A stretch of 64,000 nt of DNA. Origin: Veillonella parvula. Lineage in GTDB: Bacteria; Bacillota; Negativicutes; Veillonellales; Veillonellaceae. The notes under the pieces were generated by a model, which did no database searches, was not told the DNA's origin, and saw only the letters and a program-made list of their open reading frames with translations. The stretch covers positions 1,472,501 to 1,536,500 of the forward strand of contig NZ_LR778174.1 in assembly GCF_902810435.1 (NCBI RefSeq). Reading direction: 5' to 3'. Below are positions 57,203-64,000 of the stretch, piece by piece; positions within the stretch are counted from its first letter, which is position 1; each line of letters begins with the position of its first letter. The translations under genes were made by a program, and so were the position numbers.

Positions 57203-58173
57203 TATACAATGCCTCTACGCAATAAATCGGTAATGTGAACAATGCCAAGACATACATTATTAGTATCAACCACTGGTAATACGGTGATAGGGCGAGGTTG
57301 ATTTTTCTCCATTAAATGAAGCGCTTCTGCGGCCAATTTATCCTTGGTAATCGTACGCGGCATAGACGTCATCATATCCTCTACGGGCCATTCTAAAAAA
57401 TTGCTACCAGAATCAAGTCCACGTCGAACATCACCATCAGTCACTAGACCTAACAAATGTCCTTCTTCATCAATTACATTTGTAGCACCTAACCCTTTTT
57501 CTGTCATTACAAAGAGTGCATCACGAACGGTAGCCCCTTTAAATACTGTTGGATTATCCTCGCCACCATGCATGATATTTTCTACAGTCAACAATAATTT
57601 GCGACCTAAGGAACCACCTGGATGGAATACAGCAAAGTTTTCTGGAGTAAAATGATGGCGTTCCAATAAACATACTGCTAACGCATCACCTAGTGCTAGG
57701 GCAACAGTAGTACTTGTAGTAGGTGCTAAACCTAATGGGCAAGCTTCTCGTTCTACCTCTGCCAACAATACAATATCAGAATTTTTTGCTAATGTAGACT
57801 CTGGTTTCCCTACAACACAGATTAATTTAGCCCCTATGCGGCGCAGAGACGGCAAAATACTTATAATTTCTCCTGTTTCACCACTATTAGAAAAGGCTAA
57901 CACTACATCATCTTCAGTAATCATACCAAGATCACCATGCACGCCTTCACCAGGATGCATAAAAAGTGCCGGTGTCCCTGTACTAGCCAAGGTAGCCGCA
58001 ATTTTACGACCAATATGACCAGATTTTCCCATTCCTGTACATACTACACGGCCCTTACAAGCCAAAATCATATTTACAGCATTTACAAAATTGTGATCCA
58101 AACGAGAACTTAATTCTTCAATAGCACGAGCTTCCTCATGAAGCACCTGTGCCGCTTGTTCTAAAATAGTCAC
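57202..58173 (-). CDS. kdsD: Arabinose-5-phosphate isomerase
   Basis: This 323-residue enzyme converts ribulose-5-P to arabinose-5-P, the first precursor of Kdo. The N-terminal SIS domain shows C-T-G-M-G-K-S-G-H-I-G-R-K-I-A (about 47-61) and H-P-G-E-G-V-H-G-D-L-G. Two CBS domains follow from about residue 210 to the end. Confidence 0.95.
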   Translation of the reverse strand: MTILEQAAQVLHEEARAIEELSSRLDHNFVNAVNMILACKGRVVCTGMGKSGHIGRKIAATLASTGTPALFMHPGEGVHGDLGMITEDDVVLAFSNSGETGEIISILPSLRRIGAKLICVVGKPESTLAKNSDIVLLAEVEREACPLGLAPTTSTTVALALGDALAVCLLERHHFTPENFAVFHPGGSLGRKLLLTVENIMHGGEDNPTVFKGATVRDALFVMTEKGLGATNVIDEEGHLLGLVTDGDVRRGLDSGSNFLEWPVEDMMTSMPRTITKDKLAAEALHLMEKNQPRPITVLPVVDTNNVCLGIVHITDLLRRGIV

Positions 58174-58184
58174 AAATACCGCCC

Positions 58185-59003
58185 CTAACCTTTTACGATT
58201 TTATCAATAGCTACTAAATCACGAAGCACATCTTCGAATTGGTCTAAATACAACATATTAGGACCATCAGACAATGCTTCCTCAGGATTATCATGCACTT
58301 CAAAGAATAGTCCATCTACACCACTAGCCACAGCCGCACGTGCCAAATTTGGTACAAATTCACGGTTACCACTAGATTTAGTCCCTGCACCACCTGGTAA
58401 TTGAACGCTATGAGTAGCATCAAAGATTACTGGATAGTCGAAAGAACGCATAATTGGGAACGATCTCATGTCAACTACGAGGTTGTTATAACCAAAACTA
58501 AAACCACGTTCGGTAAGCATAAGATTTTCATTACCTGTTTCTTTCATTTTATTAAGAACATTTTCCATGTCCTTAGGAGCCATGAATTGACCTTTTTTAA
58601 CATTTACGCATTTACCAGTTTTAGCAGCGCCGTAAACAAGATCAGTTTGACGGCATAAAAAAGCTGGAATTTGTAGAATATCTAATACTTCAGCTGCAGG
58701 TTCAATTTGCTCGATAGAGTGAATGTCACTGACAACAGGTACATTGAGTTCCTTCTTAATAGAAGCAAGCATTTTTAATCCTTCCTCAAGACCTGGTCCA
58801 CGGAAGGAGTTAAAGCTAGAGCGATTAGCTTTATCAAAGGAAGCTTTAAAGATATAAGGAACACCTAAACGTTCGCATATCTCTTTTGCTCGTTTACCGA
58901 TAGCTAATGTGCGGTCATAGTCCTCAATAACACATGGACCTGCAAGGACAAATAAACCCTTGCCGCCACCCACAGTAATATTTTTAATTTGAACTGTTTT
59001 CAT
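58185..59003 (-). CDS. kdsA: 2-dehydro-3-deoxyphosphooctonate aldolase (Kdo-8-P synthase)
   Basis: This 272-residue TIM-barrel enzyme condenses PEP with arabinose-5-P. Visible motifs are L-A-G-P-C-V-I-E (about 20-27), F-K-A-S-F-D-K-A-N-R-S-S (about 53-64), Q-I-P-A-F-L-C-R-Q-T-D and F-D-A-T-H-S-V-Q-L-P-G. The N-terminal C-V-I-E cysteine may mark the metal-dependent form. Confidence 0.97.
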   Translation of the reverse strand: MKTVQIKNITVGGGKGLFVLAGPCVIEDYDRTLAIGKRAKEICERLGVPYIFKASFDKANRSSFNSFRGPGLEEGLKMLASIKKELNVPVVSDIHSIEQIEPAAEVLDILQIPAFLCRQTDLVYGAAKTGKCVNVKKGQFMAPKDMENVLNKMKETGNENLMLTERGFSFGYNNLVVDMRSFPIMRSFDYPVIFDATHSVQLPGGAGTKSSGNREFVPNLARAAVASGVDGLFFEVHDNPEEALSDGPNMLYLDQFEDVLRDLVAIDKIVKG

Positions 59004-59735
59004 TTATTTCTCCTCTTGCTCGTAAATTGCATTAACACGAGCTAAGTCTTCAGGTGTATCAACACCGATAAATCGTTTATTTGTCAAAATAACACGAATT
59101 GTATAACCGTTCTCTAGAGCACGTAATTGTTCTAGAGATTCTGTTTGCTCCGCCGGAGTTGGCTCCATCTTAGCGTAGTTTAATAAAAACTCTCTACGAT
59201 ATGCATAGATGCCAATATGTTTTAGTGGCGGACGCACAAAATCATGGCGAGGATATGGGATTAAAGATCTAGAAAAATACATCGCATCATTACGATTATT
59301 TAAAATGACCTTTACCGCTGATGGCTCCTCGTACTCTTCCTCTAATAAAGGAGTAGCTACTGTGGCCATCTGCAAGTTTGGATCTTCCTCAAATAGACGT
59401 GCCAAGTCATCAATAAGATTTGGATCAATCATCGGTTCATCACCTTGGACATTGATAACAACATCCAAGTCTGTATAATGACTCGCAACCTCTGCTAATC
59501 GATCCGTCCCTGTAGGATGATTAGGATCTGTCATCATAACAGTTCCCCCAAACTGTTGTACTGCAGAATATACGCGGTTATCATCAGTGGCTACAATTGT
59601 ACATACTGTCTTTGTAGCTTGTGATACCCTTGCATAAACCCGTTCAATCATAGGTTTACCTGCAATATCAGCTAATGGTTTGCCCGGTAATCTTGTAGAA
59701 CCATAACGCGCAGGAATAACACATCCAAACTTCAC
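59004..59735 (-). CDS. kdsB: CMP-Kdo synthetase
   Basis: This 243-residue cytidylyltransferase activates Kdo. Motifs are P-A-R-Y-G-S-T-R-L-P-G-K-P-L (about 8-21), V-Q-G-D-E-P (about 96-101) and F-S-R-S-L-I-P-Y. It abuts kdsA, so the four Kdo genes kdsB-kdsA-kdsD-kdsC form one block. Confidence 0.97.
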   Translation of the reverse strand: MKFGCVIPARYGSTRLPGKPLADIAGKPMIERVYARVSQATKTVCTIVATDDNRVYSAVQQFGGTVMMTDPNHPTGTDRLAEVASHYTDLDVVINVQGDEPMIDPNLIDDLARLFEEDPNLQMATVATPLLEEEYEEPSAVKVILNNRNDAMYFSRSLIPYPRHDFVRPPLKHIGIYAYRREFLLNYAKMEPTPAEQTESLEQLRALENGYTIRVILTNKRFIGVDTPEDLARVNAIYEQEEK

Positions 59736-59779
59736 GATAAAACCCCATTTCTGTTATTCGTGTATCTTATTATTATACA

Positions 59780-60892
59780 CTAAATCTCTAAATTTTCTAT
59801 GAATTCTTGTTTTCCAGAAACAAATTCAATTCCTATAGATAGCACCAGAATCGGTATTTTCAAGTCTTCAATTGCATGCAACTGACTTAACTTAACTGCA
59901 TCCTTTTCTGTAATGCAAATAGCATCAGCTTGATGAGCAAATGCTTGTTTCCAAATCTCAACTACATCATCATTTGAAAAGTCATGATGATCTCCAAATG
60001 GCAAGGTATGAACAACGTTATACCCTACATCAGTTAACGTTTGTGTAAAGGATTGAGGGTTTCCAATTCCACTCACAGCCATAATGCGTTGTTCCTTGTA
60101 AGCATCTACAGAAGCCCCAACAGAACCATTAGCCCACTCATCTAAGGTGTACATAAATTGCGGCTTATGTGTTGTTTCATAGACAGGTATATTGGGAATC
60201 ATCTGAGTTAATCGCTTTCGAATGCCGGATACAATACCTGGTGCTACTTGATCAACCTTAGTAAGAACGATAATATCCGCACGCTGTAAACCACTAAGGG
60301 GTTCACGTAATAGTCCCCGTGGCAATACATGTTCATAGCCAAACGGATTGGATGCATCGATTAGTACAATATCAATATCTCTTGCTAGTGCACGATGTTG
60401 AAAGCCATCATCCATAATAAGACAATCGGCACCTAGCTCATTAATAGCGATTTCTGCAGATTTGGAACGTTCACGTCCAATGATTACATTAGATTTTTGT
60501 AAAACCTTAGCCAGTAACCAAGCCTCATCACCACTGATAGATGGCTCTACAAGCATTGTTCCGTCTTTAGAAATAATAATATTTTTGTTATTATCTTCTG
60601 CACGGTATCCACGACTAAGAACAGTAGGATGAAGGCCCTTCTGAGTAAGCACATCACAAATAAATCGCACCATCGGTGTTTTTCCAGTACCACCAGCCGT
60701 AATGTTGCCAACGCTGATTACAGGCACTGTAACTTTCGTAACGCCTTTACCCTCATCAAATCGAGCATTGCGTATTGATACAGCTTTCTCATAACCTTTA
60801 CTCAAAAGGCCTAAACTGGAGCGAGCTATATCACCTAATACGGATTGATCTTCACCACTAACGATGGATTTGAATAATGCTTCCCCACTCAT
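59780..60892 (-). CDS. lpxK: Tetraacyldisaccharide 4'-kinase
   Basis: This 370-residue membrane-associated P-loop kinase phosphorylates the 4' position of the lipid A precursor. The Walker A is G-G-T-G-K-T-P (about 68-74), and M-D-D-G-F-Q-H (about 156-162) is family-specific. The order msbA-kdtA-lpxK fits lipid A assembly. Confidence 0.95.
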   Translation of the reverse strand: MSGEALFKSIVSGEDQSVLGDIARSSLGLLSKGYEKAVSIRNARFDEGKGVTKVTVPVISVGNITAGGTGKTPMVRFICDVLTQKGLHPTVLSRGYRAEDNNKNIIISKDGTMLVEPSISGDEAWLLAKVLQKSNVIIGRERSKSAEIAINELGADCLIMDDGFQHRALARDIDIVLIDASNPFGYEHVLPRGLLREPLSGLQRADIIVLTKVDQVAPGIVSGIRKRLTQMIPNIPVYETTHKPQFMYTLDEWANGSVGASVDAYKEQRIMAVSGIGNPQSFTQTLTDVGYNVVHTLPFGDHHDFSNDDVVEIWKQAFAHQADAICITEKDAVKLSQLHAIEDLKIPILVLSIGIEFVSGKQEFIENLEI

Positions 60893-60946
60893 AGGTGACG
60901 CCTCCTATTATGTAATACAGTAAACTAATCTACAAATTTAGTCTTA

Positions 60947-62251
60947 CTACGGAATAATTTGATGTTTCTCAAATAGCAAACGTAACTCTTGTGTATTACG
61001 CCGCGTAGCACCACGATTTTCTTTAATGATATCCAGGCAGTTTTGCCCCATCTTTTTAGCCAAGTCTCTATCCTTACATAAACGCAAGACCATAGCGGTT
61101 AACTCTTTTCCATTCTTCACTTGCTCACAAGCATTTCGAGAGTTTAATAAGGCGAAAATTTCTTTAAAGTTAAACATATGAGGCCCAACCAAAATTGGCT
61201 TACCATGTGCAGCTGGTTCCAAAATATTATGGCCTCCAGTTTTAACAAGGGAACCACCAACAAAGATAATATCGCCTAAGCTATACAGTCGGCCAAGTTC
61301 ACCAATGGTATCTAAAACGACAACGGGAATACCTTCATGAACAGGCTCCTTCATATCGCTACGACAAATAGCACTCAATTCATAACGCTTTGCAATATTT
61401 TGCACATCATGACCGCGATAAATTTCACGAGGCGCAATCAATAAACGAGCTTGTGGATACTCTTTCAATACTTGCTTGAAGGTTTCAAAAATAGCCTCTT
61501 CTTCACCTTTGTGAGTACTACCTGCAATAATGATAGGATGATTATTTCCAAAGCCAAATTCATCGAGCAGAGCTTGTTTTTCTTCATATGATACGGTGGC
61601 ATATGTTTGATCGTATTTCATATTACCTGTTACGGTAATATCAGGTGTATGAGCACCTAAACTTTCAATATACGCCGCATCAAATTTGGACTGCATGCAG
61701 AAACGCTCAATAGAACGTAACATTTCACGCGTAAAAGCACTGATATACTTATAACGTTTCATACTGCGATCTGAAATGCGTCCATTAACCATCATAACTG
61801 GAATATTTTCCGATTCGGCGATACGCAAGAAGTTTGGCCAGATTTCAGTTTCTACAAGTAAAATAGTAATCGGCTTAATAATATGTAAAATTTTACGAGT
61901 TAAATATGGTAAATCAAGGGGAAAGAAAATAATTCCTTCTGCTTCAGGAATGATACGATGAGCCATAGCATGACCAGTAGCAGTAACTACAGACACAACT
62001 ACAACAGCTTCTGGAAACTCCTTTTTGACTTCTTTTACCAATGGACTGGTAGCCACAATTTCCCCTACAGAAGCGGCGTGAATCCAAATAGCACGACGCC
62101 CTTCAATTTTCTTTAATAGTGAAGCTGGCATATAGCCTGCACTCTGTTTGATACGCTCATAAAATCCATCTTCAAAGGCAAGTCGGTATAAAATAACCGG
62201 AATCAAGCCAATCCAATAGAATATGAGCAATACGTTATATATCCAGTACAT
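60947..62251 (-). CDS. kdtA: 3-deoxy-D-manno-octulosonic acid transferase
   Basis: This 434-residue GT30 enzyme (WaaA) adds Kdo to lipid IVA. One N-terminal membrane segment is followed by I-W-I-H-A-A-S-V-G-E (about 54-63), with the family glutamate. The C-terminal domain has G-S-T-H-K-G-E-E and G-G-H-N-I-L-E-P-A-A-H-G-K-P. How many Kdo units it adds cannot be told. Confidence 0.96.
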   Translation of the reverse strand: MYWIYNVLLIFYWIGLIPVILYRLAFEDGFYERIKQSAGYMPASLLKKIEGRRAIWIHAASVGEIVATSPLVKEVKKEFPEAVVVVSVVTATGHAMAHRIIPEAEGIIFFPLDLPYLTRKILHIIKPITILLVETEIWPNFLRIAESENIPVMMVNGRISDRSMKRYKYISAFTREMLRSIERFCMQSKFDAAYIESLGAHTPDITVTGNMKYDQTYATVSYEEKQALLDEFGFGNNHPIIIAGSTHKGEEEAIFETFKQVLKEYPQARLLIAPREIYRGHDVQNIAKRYELSAICRSDMKEPVHEGIPVVVLDTIGELGRLYSLGDIIFVGGSLVKTGGHNILEPAAHGKPILVGPHMFNFKEIFALLNSRNACEQVKNGKELTAMVLRLCKDRDLAKKMGQNCLDIIKENRGATRRNTQELRLLFEKHQIIP

Positions 62252-62253
62252 GG

Positions 62254-63984
62254 TTATCCTTTATTGGAGAATTGAACGGAATAAAGATGGTTGTACAATC
62301 CGCCGTCAATAGCTAATAGCTCTTGGTGAGTCCCCTGCTCTACCAAGCGGCCTTGATTGAGTACAACAATTTGATGAGCATTTTGAACAGTGCTCAATCG
62401 ATGGGCAATAACAAATGCCGTACGCCCTTTCATAAGGCGATCTAACGCCTCTTGTACAAGTTTTTCACTCTCCGTATCTAAAGCAGATGTAGCTTCATCT
62501 AGAATTAAAATACGAGGGTCTTTTAAAATAGCGCGTGCGATGGCAACGCGTTGACGTTGTCCACCAGATAATGAACTGCCTCGTTCGCCTACAATTGTAT
62601 CGAGACCATCAGGCATCTTCTCAACGAACTCAAGTACGTTAGCCGCTTTAGCCGCTTCATACACGTCTTCATCAGTAGCATCTAAACGGCCATACAAGAT
62701 ATTCTCTTTAATTGTAGCATTGAATAATACGGTTTCCTGTGGTACAAGACCAATTTGTTCACGCAAGGATTTAAAAGTAACATCTTTTATATCGTAACCA
62801 TCAATTGTAATAGAACCACCTGTTACATCATAGAAACGTGGTAATAAGTTAGCGAGAGTTGTCTTACCTGCACCAGATGGACCAACGAGGGCCACACTTT
62901 CACCAGCCTTAACAGACAAGGTAAAATGTTCTAAGGCAGCCTTTTCTCCATCATAGGAGAAAGAAACATCATTAAACTCCACATTGCCGGTAATAGCAGG
63001 CAATGTAATAGCATCAGGTTTCTCCACAACATCTGTTTTAGTATCTAAAATTTCAAATACACGATCAGCAGCAGCCAACGCCTTTTGAATATTACCATAT
63101 ACTTGACTCAAACGTTTTACAGGATTTGACAAGTTAATAGCATAAATCAAGAAGGCAATCAAAGAACCTGCAGTAATAGCACCTGTTACTACGGAGTAAC
63201 CACCGTACCAAAGGATGACCGCTACAGCGATTGCCGCAGAAAACTCAACCATTGGGCTTAACAAACTAGTCAATTTAGTAGCTTTGATAACTGCTTTAAA
63301 ATTGCGATCATTTTCATCTTCAAAGCGCTTACGCTCAAAATCTTCACGAGCAAAGGATTTTACAACGCGAACTGCACTAATTACCTCTTGTAAAAGTGCC
63401 GTAATATCAGCTACACGCCCTTGGACATCATGCCCCGCCACGCGAAGCTTCTTACCAAAAACATTGATAATCACTAAAACTACGGGAACCGTAATAAAAG
63501 TAACTAACGTCAATTTCCAGTCAATGAGAAGCATGGACACCAAGGAACCGATAAGTGTTACAGATTCAGTGATAAAAGAAATCAAGTTATCTACCACCGC
63601 CGTTTGCAATGCAGCTACGTCATTTGTAAGATTACTCATGATAACGCCCGTCTTACGACGATCGAAATAGGATAAGCTTAATTTTTGTAGATGATTAAAA
63701 ATAGCCTCACGTACATCGATAATCACGCGCTGTCCGATGTAGGACATGTTATAAGTTTGACCATAGGTAGCAAAGCCACGAATTAGGAAAATGAGTATAA
63801 TAGCACCTACAATAAGGTTCAACATAAACATATTCTTTTCATCTAATACTTGGTCTACTACATTCTTAATTAGCCAAGGTACTACCAAATAGGCAGCAGC
63901 AGCGACAATCATGCAGAATACTGCAAAAAGCATTCGCTTATAATAAGGCTTTACAAAGTATAAGAGCCTAGAATAACTATTCAT
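62254..63984 (-). CDS. msbA: Lipid A flippase MsbA-type ABC transporter
   Basis: This 576-residue half-transporter has six membrane segments (about 1-300) and an ATPase domain with G-P-S-G-A-G-K-T-T, L-S-G-G-Q-R-Q-R-V-A-I-A-R and I-L-I-L-D-E-A-T-S-A-L-D. Multidrug exporters look alike, but its place next to kdtA-lpxK makes core-lipid A the likely substrate. AAGGAG precedes the ATG at the window edge; the operon may extend further upstream outside the window. Confidence 0.92.
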   Translation of the reverse strand: MNSYSRLLYFVKPYYKRMLFAVFCMIVAAAAYLVVPWLIKNVVDQVLDEKNMFMLNLIVGAIILIFLIRGFATYGQTYNMSYIGQRVIIDVREAIFNHLQKLSLSYFDRRKTGVIMSNLTNDVAALQTAVVDNLISFITESVTLIGSLVSMLLIDWKLTLVTFITVPVVLVIINVFGKKLRVAGHDVQGRVADITALLQEVISAVRVVKSFAREDFERKRFEDENDRNFKAVIKATKLTSLLSPMVEFSAAIAVAVILWYGGYSVVTGAITAGSLIAFLIYAINLSNPVKRLSQVYGNIQKALAAADRVFEILDTKTDVVEKPDAITLPAITGNVEFNDVSFSYDGEKAALEHFTLSVKAGESVALVGPSGAGKTTLANLLPRFYDVTGGSITIDGYDIKDVTFKSLREQIGLVPQETVLFNATIKENILYGRLDATDEDVYEAAKAANVLEFVEKMPDGLDTIVGERGSSLSGGQRQRVAIARAILKDPRILILDEATSALDTESEKLVQEALDRLMKGRTAFVIAHRLSTVQNAHQIVVLNQGRLVEQGTHQELLAIDGGLYNHLYSVQFSNKG

Positions 63985-64000
63985 TACATTTCTCCTTACC

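Overview
The window reads as chromosome of a diderm Firmicute of the class Negativicutes, most likely Veillonella. Three observations support this. A Firmicutes-type gene order (ylxM-ffh-rpsP-khpA-ylqD-rimM-trmD; ruvCAB-spoIID-queA-tgt-yajC; a PyrR-attenuated pyr operon) sits on the same DNA as a full Kdo/lipid A/Lpt set. Three tandem porins carry an N-terminal SLH domain, the OmpM type that tethers the outer membrane in Veillonella. The DNA is AT-rich. Genus is an inference; no rRNA is present. Almost every gene lies on the minus strand; only three genes (a flavoprotein reductase, a YigZ protein and a LysR regulator) are on the plus strand.

Layout. 0-2.1 kb: an MFS exporter and an IS200-type element whose tnpA ribosome site is buried in a 10-bp inverted repeat. 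2.2-11.4 kb: secF, secD, folate cyclo-ligase, yajC, tgt, queA, a SpoIID-domain protein and ruvB-ruvA-ruvC. 11.5-12.9 kb: a YebC-type protein and a SPOUT methyltransferase. 13-16.4 kb: a four-gene membrane/ATP-grasp cassette (DUF4178, DUF350, YgiB-like, glutathionylspermidine-synthase-like) with the same order as enterobacterial yjfKLMC; it lies between trmD and the SPOUT methyltransferase. 16.5-20.7 kb: the trmD-to-ylxM operon with a clear promoter. 20.9-27.7 kb: an RclA/HOSCN-reductase-like flavoprotein, an ECF S component, CopA, YigZ and a LysR regulator. 27.9-36.4 kb: pyrB-pyrC-carA-carB-pyrK-pyrD behind a strong promoter, a PyrR-binding loop and a terminator. 36.5-43.6 kb: HAD phosphatase, rapZ, yvcK and whiA, followed by a 1015-residue secreted protein with a helix of about 485 residues rich in Ala, Glu, Lys and Arg. 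43.8-49 kb: three ompM-type porins, each with its own promoter, leader and terminator. 49.3-51.3 kb: lepB, a YitT protein and a YqgF-like RNase H-fold protein. 51.4-64 kb: one long envelope operon, msbA-kdtA-lpxK-kdsB-kdsA-kdsD-kdsC-lpxL-lptC-lptA-lptB-lptF/G-DUF3084, ended by a strong terminator.

How the genes work together. The right third makes and exports Kdo-lipid A, supplies the main porins that tether the outer membrane to the wall, and processes exported proteins (LepB; SecDF-YajC on the left). The centre makes pyrimidines under PyrR control and holds the translation/SRP operon.

The least explained parts are: (1) the about 160-nt leaders of the three ompM genes, which share a 20-nt block that reads as a Shine-Dalgarno plus the start of a tiny upstream ORF (M-D-T-P) and a GTG-N7-CAC repeat over the -10 box; (2) the giant helical envelope protein in the whiA operon; (3) the yjfKLMC-like cassette of unknown product.
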